Below, in pieces: positions 12,545 to 24,243 of a stretch of 64,000 nucleotides of DNA. This DNA is from Rhinopomastus cyanomelas (Eukaryota; Chordata; Aves; Bucerotiformes; Rhinopomastidae), in assembly GCA_013400115.1 (NCBI GenBank), contig VXBP01000285.1, positions 693,204 through 757,203 of the forward strand. Reading direction: 5' to 3'. Position 1 is the stretch's first letter, and each line of letters begins with the position of its first letter. The notes below the pieces were generated by a model. It saw only the letters and a list, made by a program, of their open reading frames with translations. It ran no database searches and was not told the DNA's origin. The position numbers and the translations under genes were made by a program.

Positions 12545-12824
12545 GTAAGAGTAGCAATCAGAAATAACAGCAAGCCTGGCTTTTCACAAATGGCACTGAC
12601 TAGATACAATTTCTACTGCAATTTGAAAGCCCAGTTTACACCCATTCAGCTTTAGCATCTACTGCGGATTAATTTGAGGAAGAGAGTTTGGAATCTGGAA
12701 TTCATTTCCTATTCTACAGAAAGAAAAAAGAAAAACACACTTTAAACCCAGCTATCTTGTAGGCTGAGATTCTCTTCTGCTCTTTTCTTCTCAACACCAC
12801 AGTCCCCTCTGCTTTTTCTCACAG

Positions 12825-12957
12825 CTCCCAGTTTTCAGATGAACTGCTGAGATGCTACATGAATACGCTTCACATGAAGCAATCACAAAGACAGTGTTGG
12901 TTCAATATCTTCTCACCCACTCTTCATACATCAAAGCAAAATCCTCCAGTTGCCTGA
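12825..12957 (+). other. possible terminal exon partner (speculative)
   Basis: Preceded by tttttctcacag. If spliced to the donor at 12545, the phase matches (two bases plus one) and the frame stays open for about 44 codons to a TGA at 12955-12957. It adds two cysteines (RCYMN and RQCWF). No homologue is recognised. An alternative acceptor at 12802 reaches a stop quickly. This is recorded only because phase and openness agree with the upstream candidate. Confidence 0.12.
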
Positions 12958-15789
12958 CACAGCAGAGAATATTTTGCAAGTACAACTGGAATCCTGCCCA
13001 AAAGTGTCTTAAGTGCTGCAGGAGGACCCGTCCTCAGGGCTGCTGTCCACCCAAAGATATGCAAGAGTGTCTCGGACACAATCCTGAGCTGACATGCTAG
13101 AACAAAACACCAAGAACCAGCCTTTGAAAACAGCAGAGCGTACAGGGTGTGATGTGATGTGTCAATCTGCTCCGGTTGGTGAAGAGGCAGCACCATCTAC
13201 CAGGTGCATACAGAATGGTGAGCTGGCAGAGTATTTTGGATCACACAGGCCTCCACCACAAGGAAAAGTGGAGAAAAACACCCTTTTAAGTAACCGTCAC
13301 AAGGCACCATTGGCAGCAGAACTCTGAGAGGAACAGCTAAAGCAGGAGGTGATATTGTGGATGCTAATAGATAGTAACAACCCAAATGTTCGGGAGAAAC
13401 TGCAGCTGAAAGAAATGAGCTCCTACACATAATCTCATTGAACGTAAGCTACCTCAAAGTCACTGGAAGGAAACACATAACCCTCATGCTCTTGGAACAA
13501 GGCACGAGACAGCATAGATGGTCAGTCTGAAAATTTCCATATCCTGCAACTCTTGCAAAAAACTCTCAGTGGCCTCTTTGTAATCAGTTACCTGCCATGT
13601 GTTTTCTTAACTCTTTCATCTTTCCTTAGTGAGACAGCTCCTACGGTACCTGAAGCAAAGTAGATCCACCATTCAGATAAGAGAAATCTTGTCCTATACA
13701 CTGGCTTTATCTTTAGTCACCAGAACCAGCATGCTAGATAAAACAAGGTGGGTTTTCACAATCCTGTTGAAGAGCAGGAAGGTGAAGGCAAAGTAGAGGA
13801 ACATTGCATAGCACAGAATGAGCACCCTTTCCCCACCCTCCATACTCTCCAATGACTTTTAAGGTTTGGTCTATTAGCAGAACACAGTATACTAAACACT
13901 TGGAACCAGTGGTCTTCTCTGGAGACTGTCTCTTATTCTTCATCCAAACTAATGCATTCTTCTCTAAGCCTTACTGACAGTGCCCGAGTTTCACAACACT
14001 TCAGTCATTCCTTTCACAAAGAAGGAAAACACTATCATCTGGTTATACCGCAAACGTCAAGAGAGGAACAGCTTGCATGAACAAAAGCAGAAGCACGCTA
14101 TGTATGTGCTTGCCCAAACTGTCTGGCAAACAACAGGTATGCTAAGACAGAACAGATAGAGAAGGAAAAAACAGAGGAGTTATTTCCTCATGAACATTAT
14201 TCTTACTAAATAACTTGACTCACTTTGCTAAGGATAATTTGACTGGAATGTGGTGCTTGAAATGGTTTAAAACTTTTATTTTTTAGTTATTCTGTATGCA
14301 CAGCTTCTGTTCAAATTTCACTTGCTTTACTGGATTGGGGGACTAGAATTAAAGCCTAGTACTACATTATTAGATAGCAAGCTTCCCCATTTGTGTGACT
14401 CCTCTTAATCTGAGACTTCTTCACTAGTACATAATGTATTTCTGTCTGCATTGAAATCCTATCTGCAACTCTAGAGTATGATCTAAAGTGTCCTGCATGA
14501 ATAATCAGGACATAAACAGCCATAGCAAATGTTGCTTGCTAAGCTCCTACCACTCAACATGAGAACTACATACAAAAGAAGGCATCCCCTCATTTTTCCT
14601 TTTGCTCCACTCTACACAGCTTCAGCACATGCAGGTTTTTGTCTCATCCATCTGGGTCATGTTCTGTAAAAAAAAAAACTAGCAAGAATCAGGGGGATTC
14701 ATGTCCTTCATACTTCTCCAGAGCAAAACCCCTGACAGCTAGCTCAGGTTTAAGCACAGAAGATCTGGACACGCAGGCTCCATCACGAGCCAGTACGCGC
14801 TGTAAAGCGGACTTCCCTACCATCTTCCGAGTCCTTTTCTTCCTGAGATCTGTTCTCTGAGGAAGGGAGTTCAGAGCTTCTTTGTGTCTGCTACATTAAT
14901 GGGAATTGCAGGTGCACTTCAGCCCAATTGTTCATGTCTTCAAAAAGCAGAGAAAAGGCTACATGCACTTGGGGAGGAAGAATACATATCCGTTTGTGCA
15001 ATCTTAGCTTTCGAGGGGAAACATGCAGTGGAAAAAGAAGGAATGATAGGGGAAGTTAAATTAAAATGCAGGAAAAATAATATTAGTAACAGAAGGGAAC
15101 ACTTTTACCTGTGTTGCTGGCCAAAATGCTTTCAAGATGCTTGGTGAGAATACACGGGTGCACAGGAAGCCCAGCAGACTATGCAAATGTGACGCTGAGT
15201 TCGAGGGTTGTGAGGAAGTTGTCCTATTTCTACAGTCTAAGAACTCAGCAGCTCAGTCCAGTTTTGACCTTAGCGGCTCTGTTGGACCCTGTTTCTCCGG
15301 GTTGGCAGGACCTCATCACAGAACCTGGCAGAACAGCCCTTCAGGCATTCCTGCAGTATCTCTCAGTTCTCCTGCCAAATGGTCTGGGGTATGTTCAAAG
15401 GCACCGTTAGTGAAGAAGGAAAGCTGGGCAGCACTCTGAAGAACACAGCATGAGTGCATCCTGGTAAGATTTTCCTAGGTGCTGTGTGGCAAAGAACATG
15501 GAAGGTTTTTCCACTTAGAGTCCAAGGTGTTTGCTCAGATCTACTGGACCGACTTCCCTGAGCCCAAACGGACCTCCACCAGCCTCACAGAAGACATTCA
15601 CTCTGTACAGCCAAGCTGTCAGCAGACTGGTTGAAAACTGTACATTTTTATTCTCATCTTCTTATGCATCTTGTCCCATCCAGGCTGACTTCCCACTTTG
15701 GTCAAGGCAATGCTATTTATCAGAGTACCAGAGAATACAGGATGGAGAGACCCAGCCTAGTGCCTTTTGGCACTAGCAGAGTTATTAAT
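12958..15789. other. unique non-coding stretch
   Basis: No repeat or gene recognised. There is a short A-run near 14669-14681. Frames near 100 codons (15111-15439, two overlapping plus-strand frames) carry no known motif. Confidence 0.4.
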
Positions 15790-15950
15790 TCACAGAATTG
15801 CTCAGGTTGGAAAAGTCCTTCAAGATCATAGAGTCCAACCTTGACTTAACCCTACTACCCCAACAACCCCCCACTAAACCATGTCTCCAAATGATTTTTA
15901 AACACATTCTGTGATGGTGACTCAACCATCTCCCTTGAAGAGCCTGTTTA
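15790..15950 (-). mobile_element. CR1 3' end, antisense, older subfamily
   Basis: Antisense 3' end with cacagaattgctcaggttgg and tagagtccaacc, then ccactaaaccatgtc. These are diagnostic of the older CR1 group whose 3' UTR reads ggttggaaaag. The tail then degrades into unique sequence. Confidence 0.82.
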
Positions 15951-16817
15951 ATCATCAATGATATACACCAGGGATCTCAAACATCCTTTCACTTCTCCTG
16001 TCCCTACCATAACACTTTTCTATGCCCTTTCAGAATCTTATCCTTGCCTCATCTCTCACCCAAGCCCTGCTCCTCAAGCTCTTCACCACAGGGACAGTCT
16101 CATCACCCAGCCTGCTCTGCCCACTCTCCACTCTGCTAAGTCAGTCTCTAAAGAGGAGGGACTAGATCATGTGGAAGGAGCTAATCACTATCATCCCAGT
16201 TCTGGCTCTTCATCCCAGTGTACCTGTCCAGCATCTTGGTCTGGCCCAGGTTCCTTTTGAGAACTATCTTCCTTCATTATCCTTTCCTGTCCTGCTCTAT
16301 CTCCATCCCAAACATTACCATCCTGTATTATTCAAATAATTTCTAGAGTCTTTTACTCTTCACTGAAGCTTAAATTTCCAGATATCTTGTCAGTACATTA
16401 TACAGCGGCATTAAAACCTCCCAATCTCCATTACACCTGGACTGTACTTACATTAGCAGAGTACAGCCACTCTATGACCATCAACATTTGAACCTTCAAG
16501 GCTGCACCACTGATGTTTCAGTTTATTTAAGAAGTGAGAATTTGCTAATAACCCACCTACGTGAAGATGATTGCATAAAGATTATTTTCCCACTCCTTTT
16601 TCACTCCTGCAAGTTCACTGGGGTGGCAAGATTTCTGATACAGACACCGGCCCTTTGAATGAAACTTGGCAAATTTCACACCACTCATTTCATTTAGGTC
16701 AGCACAGAGCTGCATGACATTAACAGCTTCCAGTCATAACACCAACAAGAGGAAAATAATTCCTTCTGTTAGCAATGACTTTCCAAAATAATGTGCTTGC
16801 AAAGCACACTGAGCAAA
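15951..16817. other. unique non-coding stretch
   Basis: Pyrimidine-rich on the plus strand between about 15970 and 16330, otherwise unremarkable. No gene recognised. Confidence 0.4.
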
Positions 16818-17008
16818 GACTCCACAACCTCCCTGGGCACTGGAACAGGCTACCCAGGGAGGTTATGGAGTCTCCTTCTCAGGAGACGTTTAAGACTCGC
16901 CTGGCTATGTTCCTGTGTGACTTGGTCTAGGTGATCCTGCTGTTGCAGGGAAATTGGACTAGATGATCTTTCGAGGCCCCTTCCAATCCCTAATGATTCT
17001 GTGATTCT
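16818..17008 (+). mobile_element. CR1 3' end with a 5' inversion
   Basis: Bases 16839-17008 are a sense CR1 3' end (gaacaggctacccagggagg through ctaatgattctgtgattct). The first ~21 bases (gactccacaacctccctggg) are antisense to 16852-16872, with two mismatches, so the copy begins with an inverted piece of itself. This is the footprint of twin priming or snap-back during reverse transcription. Confidence 0.85.
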
Positions 17009-17732
17009 CCAACATAGTTGTCAGAATTTCTGGTAATAGGTTTGTTAGTCTCATAACAAAGAAATTATGAATATATCCACCGAGAAGAAACCACAAGGAA
17101 CTGAAAAATACCTGCAGGACATGAGAACGGTATGATGTAAATGATCAGCATGCTTGAGGCACAGGTGCTGATGCACAGCACTGCTGTCCCCTCTGGGCTA
17201 TTATAAGTTTGGGATCTATCAGACTCTGATCTGACATATCTGACCAGACCCCAGTCTGATCATGGATACTGGCCATTTGTGGTCTCTATGCACAGAATCT
17301 GTTCTTGAAGATCTCGTATCTTTATCACTCAGCTCTACACATGCAGCTCACCACATTAATTTCACCCACACAAGCTCAGTTACTGTAATGTTCACACTTC
17401 TCTCTGATCAGTACTATTGTCACCCCCACTCATTCATATCAGACAGAAAAATGCTCTCACGTGCTGAGGATATATCCTTGTGGGCTAACACAGTCCCACA
17501 GTAGTTGCCCCTGACTGTGGAGTAATGCCTCAGTGCTCTTTTCCACCTCTGCAAATGAGTACTGCTGAGAGTCCTGGAGAAGCAGTCCCACGGCAGGGCC
17601 CAGCCAGTGTGGCAGAGCTACAGGGTTCCTGTGACACTACACTGTGTGATACAGGCACAAGAGTCTGTCCAGGGCTAGCACAAGTCTCCTCTCTAACCTG
17701 GCACTAGTCTGCTTGGCACATACAGGTGCTCA
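17009..17732. other. unique non-coding stretch
   Basis: No repeat or gene recognised. Open frames are 80 codons or shorter. Confidence 0.4.
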
Positions 17733-17831
17733 GTTTCTGTGTGACTTGGTCTAGATGATCCTGCTCTTGCAGGGGGATTGGACTAGATGATCTTTCAAGG
17801 TCCCTTCCAGTCCACAATGATTCTATGATTC
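17733..17831 (+). mobile_element. CR1 3' tail fragment, sense
   Basis: About 100 bp of the 3' end: gtgtgacttggtctagatga, ggggattggactagatga, then the ccttccagtc block and attctatgatt. It is the same young subfamily as 8354-8858, with a small duplication-like gatgatcctg variant. Confidence 0.87.
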
Positions 17832-19931
17832 CCCCATACTGGAGGGAGTTTTAATAACGAGGGTTGATTCATCTTGTCCTGAATACCCCATGGGGCTACG
17901 TTCTCTTTCTGGGTAATCATCACAAAATAGACAGAGATATGTCAGCCTGCACATGATATGAGGTCACTCTGACCACTTTTGTTGAGTCCATGTCATTCCC
18001 CTATCCCTAAGTGGCCTCATTAGCAGAAGATAAATGTCTCCTGATGAAGATAACTGGTTATAACACAAAACAGTAAAAACACACATTTGTAGAAATGATG
18101 TCTTGCATTCTCAAGGGAGGAAACTGACTACAGTTTACAGTCAACAAGAAAAGCGAATGAAACAAACGGTACCACAAAAACAATTGCTCATATCACTGGA
18201 TGGTGACCTCTTTAAGACCTTGGCTGTCTAATACTTGGAACTTGTATGGCACCAACCCCATTGAACCATTCTCTCACATTTCTCATTTTACTCCCCTATA
18301 TCTACATCCTACTGGATTCTTTCAAAAGTATTATTTTTCTGTTTGTCTTACATGCCTGTAGAAAACATAAATCACCACTGACTCTGCTGTTTTTCTCAAA
18401 AATCCAGAAGAGACAGAAGTTCATCTAGATTAAGAGGCCCCAGGTTCAGGGGATTCAGCAGCAGCTGGACCATCTGTGCTATTCTCTTCCCGTGGCCATG
18501 TCTAGTGCTTTAATGAAACTACACCTGCACACCAATCTGGAGAGAGTCACATCCTCACAACCAGAGAGGAACACAGTTTTAACACTCTCATGCAATCTTC
18601 CCTGGCTTGCTTTTGTTGTTGGTAATATTGCTAAGGAAACCAAACGTGAGACTGATGATCTTTATTCAACATGTGCCTTCCCCAGACATGATCTCAGCTA
18701 ACTTATGTAGCACTTAACTTCATCCCATTCTTTCCTGTACAAATACCCGCGAAATCAAGTCGAGCTGGAAGGTAAGCGATGGTAACTGTGGCCGAGTAGT
18801 TTTGTGCCTGGTGCACGCAGAGCTACAGTGACCTCTAATGGCAGACTGCCAAGCGTTTGGACCTGCAGCACCTGTGACATCAAGCAGAATCCACTGTGCG
18901 TTTGCTCTAAAGACAATGAATCACGCCTGGCCCTCCCTGGAAGGTATCACAGCGCTTTACAAGGGTGGGATGCAATTACCTCCTGGACATGGAGGCAGAA
19001 GTATGTGTGACTTACCTAAGATCTTGCACCTGGTCTGCAATAGCCCCCGAGGATCCAGTTCAGCGTTTCTGCATGTCCCAGTCTGCGGTTTTCATCCCAA
19101 AGAACCTGACAATAAGCGACCCAGGACTAGATACAGATGCACCCAATTCCGTCTGAAATCAAGGTTCGATTCAACCCTTCTGTGGCAGCTGGCACTCTTT
19201 TGAAAACACTCACTTTCATTTCTGATTAAAGCGATCACTGTGAACCAGTGCTTGGTGTTGGTCAGAGTCTGTGGGAAGGCAGAATTTTTGTTCTTTCTCC
19301 TAATTTTCAAGAGCTAAGTCTTTATTTCTGATTTGAATTCCTATAAGAGTGACTCTGGCCTGCTGCTTAGCCTATGACCCAACACAGATGTGAGACAAAT
19401 CTTTATCAACAGAACACGATTAGCAGTTCTCTGATTTTGACTTCTTATGCAAATAGACTCACAATTCAGCCCTTTTCTGGGGATATATAGCCTTCCCTCA
19501 TTTAGAGGTGGAAAAGTGCGGAAGGGATTCACACTCAAAGCCAAGCTCTATGATCACCCACACAGCTACAACCCACACTCTGCAGGCAGTTTGAAGCTCA
19601 TCTGATTCACATAGGAGAAGAAACACAAGGTGTGTTGGGCAAAACCTGGGCTTCTATTCAGACTGGCCATCCTCTGCCTCTGGCTCTAGCTATAGGGTGT
19701 GGCAAGTATGAATTTATGCTCCAGGTGCATTTCACACATATAGACCCGAGGCACCAGTAAGCTACCATGCACCGGCTGATTCAGATGTACTACCTTCATA
19801 CAGGCTCTTGCCAAATGCAAAGTAGTAAGACACAGCTTAACCTGCACTAAAGGAGATTGCACTAGGACACCATGACCTCATGTGAAGAGAGAAGCACTTG
19901 CAATGAGACAATGACCATGACTCAGATGACT
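17832..19931. other. unique non-coding stretch
   Basis: No repeat recognised. A somewhat CpG-bearing segment around 18745-18860 contains a CTCF-like match on the minus strand (18827-18841) and a donor-like ggtaagcg at 18771. The 121-codon frame at 18838-19203 has no known motif. Confidence 0.35.
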
Positions 19932-20310
19932 GGTAAGGCCGCACCTTGAGTACTGGGTCCAGTGTTCGGCACCTCAGTACAAGGGAGACATTGAGGTGCT
20001 GGAGTGAGTGCAGAGGAGAGCGATGAAGCTGGTGAAGGGCCTGGAGAATAAATCTTATGAGGAGAGATTGAGAGAGTTGGGGCTGTTTAGTTTGAGGAAG
20101 AGAAGGCTTAGGGGAGACCTTATCATTCTCTACAACTATCTGAAAGGACATTGTAGAGATGTTGGTGCTGGTCTCTTCTCATAGATCATTAGTGCCAGCA
20201 CCAGAGGGAATGGTTTCAAGCTCCAACAGAGTAGGTTTAGATTGGACACCATGAGAAAATTCTTCACGGAGAGAGTGGTCTGGTACTGGAATGGGCTGCC
20301 CAGGGTGTGG
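19932..20310 (+). mobile_element. CR1 LINE, sense, left part (split by SINE)
   Basis: Sense copy from the segment encoding PHLEYWVQ-like residues through aggacattgtagagatg and ggctgcccaggg. It is the same subfamily as 49295-49732 (shared aggacattgtagagatg block). Many stops make it old. It is interrupted at 20310 by the tRNA/CR1 element and resumes at 20475. Confidence 0.9.
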
Positions 20311-20323
20311 GGGGGCAACTGGT

Positions 20324-20335
20324 TGGCTCAGTTGG
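20324..20335 (+). promoter_or_regulatory. Pol III A box
   Basis: tggctcagttgg fits the A-box consensus TRGYNNARNNGG at every fixed position and sits where tRNA position 8 onward should be. Confidence 0.75.
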
Positions 20336-20368
20336 TAGAGCATGGGACTCCGGATTCCTGGGGTCATG

Positions 20369-20378
20369 GGTTCAAGCC
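20369..20378 (+). promoter_or_regulatory. Pol III B box
   Basis: ggttcaagcc matches the B-box consensus GGTTCRANNCC over the fixed positions and forms the T loop of the tRNA-like head, about 34 bases after the A box. Together they form an internal type 2 Pol III promoter. Confidence 0.75.
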
Positions 20379-20474
20379 CCATGTAGGACATCTTGAGACA
20401 GTACTGTAGGGGGGGGTGGACTTAGATGATCTTTTGAGGTCCCTTCCAACATGTAACATTCTGTGATTCTGTGG

Positions 20475-20623
20475 TTAAACCACCATCTCTGGATGAGTTT
20501 AAAAGACACTTAAATGTGGTGTTGAGGGAACTGGTTTAGGGGTGAATTTATAGGGTACGGTTGATGGTTGGACTTAATAATCCCAAAGGTCTTTTCCAAC
20601 CTGAATCATTCTATGATTCTATG
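20475..20623 (+). mobile_element. CR1 LINE, sense, right part (after SINE)
   Basis: Continuation of the CR1 at 19932-20310: ccaccatctctggatgag, then gttgatggttggacttaata and attctatgattctatg. Removing the inserted element restores a continuous CR1 reading across agggtgtgg/ttaaaccacc, so the SINE arrived later. Confidence 0.9.
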
Positions 20624-23185
20624 TACTTGTTGAGCCACAGCAGTGCATCAAACCAAAACCAAGCAACCTCCCCTAGCCACAAAAGCAGCCCAAAGCACAA
20701 CATCATTGAGCTTGTTTCCCAGAACCCCAGATATTAAGCCTATGTTCCTTCCTCTCACTTGCTAAGGTGAAAAAAAACTGCAGGTATATCCTTTCATTAG
20801 AAAAACAGTGTTTCTCTAATTGCTCCAACCTGAGAGCTTTTAAAGTATCATTCACTTAAACAGCTCCTGAAAGCATTGAGTCTGTAATAATGCAGATTAA
20901 TAGAACCTCTGCAATAGCAAAGCTTGGAGAGGATACTTTTGAGAAATTAACATCTTAAAAACTATCCGTGCTTAGCTTATTTCATTGTTGTTCACTGCAG
21001 AGTTTCTTGGACTTCAGAAGTACAAGTATTGCTGGCCATGGTGTACAGACCTCGATGGGATCTCCATCTGACCATTGCCATGCAAGGCAAAAGTTCCCTG
21101 CCACAGGATTTTCAATTGTGTCAAAGCCATCTCTTAAAAGGGAAATACCTCAAAACATCATACAACTAAGAATCACAGTTCCACCTTGCAGCATGAACAT
21201 GTTCTACATAGATGACTAATGAAGGAAAGACACCAAGGCTGAGATTTCCGGTGAAATTTGGGTTCATAATGCTGATTGTGTAGCACATGCACATCTAAGC
21301 AGCAGACGATGAGCCTGAGCTCTATGCCAAGCACTAAGAGAACTAAGTGCTAAGCACTAAGACTTATATCAGTCAGAATCACATGCTTTCATCACAACAC
21401 AAAATCATGCAAGGCCATGAATTGTCTGGTACCAGAATTTGTAGCATACTCTCAATGGTATGAACACCTCATTATTTAAGTACATTCCTTAGTCTTTTCA
21501 GGAACTTAGCACCTAAGAGCTGCAATGAACTCCCGCTCTACTGCACAGGGTGCCTGCCCTTCCTATGAGTCAGTTCCCTGGTCAAAGATGAACTTGAGAC
21601 AGTGATTTCTCAACCAAAACACACCCATCAGTGTTGAATCTTTCAGAAATCTGAACCTAAAAGCTTCCAAAGAACTAGCAGAAAGTAAAAAGTGTCATGG
21701 TAGCAATCCTAGCAGTTGCCAGTTCCAGCATCCGCCCATCCTGCTCTCACCCAGCAAATGGGTGTGAGTGCAGTCTGGTCTGTGTCAGCCTTTGCTAGAA
21801 ATGAGTGGCAAAACAACGTTCTGCAGGCAACATCAGAACATGCTTCAGTTAAAGACTCGATGGCATTTAGACCAAATGAAAAGCTGGTGGGCTTTGTGGC
21901 AATCTGTTACCCAGGGTGGTAGGCACCAAGTGGCTGAAAAGAGAATGGAATTAGAGTAAATTTCAATAGCATATATCTCTGATGGTAGTGTTCTGTGTGC
22001 CTGGGTATGGCATAATTTAGACTCCAGGAAGCTCTGTCACACAGTTTCAGATAGCGAACCCTGTGTTGCTGACAAAGGATCCATGACAGTAAAAGCACAA
22101 GAACTCTAGCTCTACAGAAAGGGAGGAAGCAACCTTAGCCTAAAGCAGGACAGAGGAATGGGGTGAGTAGGACAAGTAACTCTTCCACATGGCACTGCAC
22201 AATGACACTGGACTGTACGTGCTCAGGTGGGCACACAGCAAAAGACAACACTCAGTGAAACCTACCTCTGGGTTTCAGGAGTACTCTAACTGCAGAGATG
22301 CTACAAAAAGCAACACCAGCCTAGCAAACTTCTGTTTTTTCAGGTATTCTGCTCAAAAAAATCTCGGTACAAGTTATGAGACACAGCTTGGATAAACAAA
22401 GAACCCACTGATATTAAAGGTGGACACTATTGTGTGTCTGCTTCTCTTGTTAAAGAGGACAACTCTACTTGATTTCTTCCATGATCTGTTCTTGGTCTGG
22501 CTGACACTTGCATCACTTGACAGGTACTTGCAGCCAAAGAGGCATGTAAAAATCTACGTTCTTCCATGGCTATTAATAGGCAGAAACCATTTTCACAACA
22601 GTGAGGTTGACTACATTCCTTCTACAACTTCTGGTTTACACGCAAGTTGACAGCGCTGGGACACTTTCAGGTGGTATCAGATACCTCATAGAATGGGGAT
22701 AATAGCTAGGGCATGGATCTGGCACATGAAAAATAATAAGTGGAATATCTCCTTGTTGCTACAGCAACTTCAAAAACACAGTGAAAACAGTGCATATCCC
22801 TGCAGAATTATTGAGGATGAACAGACATGCACTTTTGAAATCCTGAAACAAATATCGTAATGATATGCCTGAGTTGCAGAATAAATCCTGCGTTGTGCAG
22901 ATATGAATGTCAGAAAGCCAGATGTTGTCTATTGATACCAAAACTTCCTATAATCCCTGAAAATCTGTTGGATAAGATACAGGGAACTGATTGTACTGAA
23001 GCTTAAAGAAACAAGAACAGGTCCAACAATTACACAATTAAGCATGAGGAAATACTGATTGTATTTTGCAACTTAGTCTTAAAGCTTTTCCACTTTTTTT
23101 TTTTTTAATAGGAATATTTATTTACTTCTGTGGATTGTGTAGTTAGAGACCTCATCCTGGCATCTTGCTCTCAGAATAATAATAT
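20624..23185. other. unique non-coding stretch
   Basis: No repeat or gene recognised. A T-run lies at about 23093-23106. Reading frames are 83 codons or shorter. Confidence 0.4.
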
Positions 23186-23871
23186 AGTTAAGAGTGAAAG
23201 GGACCTTAAAGATCAGTCTAGTTCCAACTTCCCTGTCATGAGCAAGGATGCCTCTCACTAGACCAGGCTGCCTGATGCCACATCCAACTTGCCTTTGAAT
23301 TCTTCCAGGGAGGGGGTATCCATAATCTGCCTGAGCAACCTGTTACAGTATTTGTTCCAGTTGCTCTCCACCCTCACAAGGAGGAATTTCTTTTTAAGAT
23401 CAAATCTAAAATTACCCTCTTTGAGCTTGAAAACACATCCCCTTCTCCTATCACTATCACAAAAGGTCCCTCTCCAGCTTCCCTAGGAGTAGGTCTCTTT
23501 CAAGTACTCAAAGGCTGCTTTAAGAGACTTCTCCAGCCCTCTAATCATCCTTGTGGCCCTCTTCTGGTTGCACTTCGATAGACCCACAGCCTTGTGCTCG
23601 GGACTCTAGAGCTGATTTCTGTACTTCAGGTGAGGTCAGCTTGTCTTGAGTTTTTCATCTACCAATAGTTCTTGAGACTGCCCTCAACACACTCACTATC
23701 AAGCACGTTATTGTGCTTGGGATTGCCTCAACCTGCTTGCAGCACCGTGTACTTGGACTTCTTTAACCTCTTGCAGTTTGCACGAGCCCGGCTCTCAAAC
23801 TTCTCAAGGTTCCTTTGGATGGCCTTCCTTCCCTCCAGTGTCAGCCACAGTACATAGCACTCAATGTCACT
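23186..23871 (-). mobile_element. CR1 LINE, antisense, old subfamily
   Basis: Antisense copy starting at a degraded 3' end (gagtgaaagggacctt, agttccaactt) and running upstream through ORF2. The segment ggattgcctcaacctgc near 23720-23740 and the gcagtttgcac segment are typical. It breaks at a single N at 23872, directly against another CR1 of a different subfamily. Confidence 0.88.
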
Positions 23872-23872
23872 N

Positions 23873-24105
23873 CAGTCTGTTCCAGTGCTCTGTCACCCTC
23901 ACTTTGAAGCAGTTTCTTCTCATATTTATGTGGAACCTCTGATGTTCCAGCTTACAAACATTGCCCCTCATCCTACCACTAGATGACATTAAGTTGAGCC
24001 TAGCTCCATCCTCCTGACACCCAGCCTCAAATATTTATAGACATTAATGAGGTCACCCCTCAGTCTCTTCTTTTCCAAGCTAAAGAGACTTAGCTTCCGC
24101 AGCCT
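23873..24105 (-). mobile_element. CR1 fragment bounded by single Ns
   Basis: Antisense ORF2 C-terminal segment of the younger subfamily (ctgttccagtgctctgtc through aagctaaagagacttag). Both ends are cut by single N bases (23872 and 24106), not at a natural 3' end. It looks like a short contig or gap fill, and the fragment at 24585 is the next upstream part of the same kind of element. Confidence 0.85.
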
Positions 24106-24243
24106 NGAGACTCTAGTGATAGGACAAGGGGGAATAGTTTCAAGTAAAAGAGCCTAATAAAATGGGATGGAGATGGAGTTGCCTGCTTTATGGGAAGCGG
24201 GCCACTGAGACATCAAGACATATGACCAAAAGCAAACACACAG

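Larger units (their letters stand above)
20311..20469 (+). mobile_element. tRNA-headed SINE with CR1 3' tail (candidate new SINE)
   Basis: A ~159-bp composite inserted inside an older CR1. Head (20317-20390): a tRNA-like fold with a 4-bp D stem (gctc/gagc, 20326-20329 with 20338-20341), an imperfect anticodon stem and a perfect 5-bp T stem (atggg/cccat, 20366-20370 with 20378-20382). The closest tRNA I can match by eye is tRNA-Lys(CTT). Many differences are the CpG-to-TpG/CpA changes expected of a silenced copy, and there is one extra base between anticodon and T stems. Linker about 20391-20409. Tail from ~20410: ggtggacttagatgatcttt, the gaggtcccttccaac block and attctgtg units, i.e. a CR1 3' end. 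The pentamer tgtgg occurs at both edges (20306-20310 and 20470-20474). This is the architecture of the avian tRNA-Ile/CR1 SINEs (TguSINE1 type), but the head differs. Only one copy was noticed in the window, so family status is inferred. Confidence 0.7.

Noticed and set aside
20317..20390. Functional tRNA gene
   Set aside because: The A and B boxes and the T stem are good, but the acceptor stem barely pairs, the anticodon stem has a mismatch, there is an extra base before the T stem, and a CR1 tail follows. It is a SINE head, not a working tRNA.
24107..24243. Sense CR1 piece before the 340-bp block
   Set aside because: ctagtgataggacaaggggg resembles CR1 for about 40 bases, but the rest does not; too weak to call.
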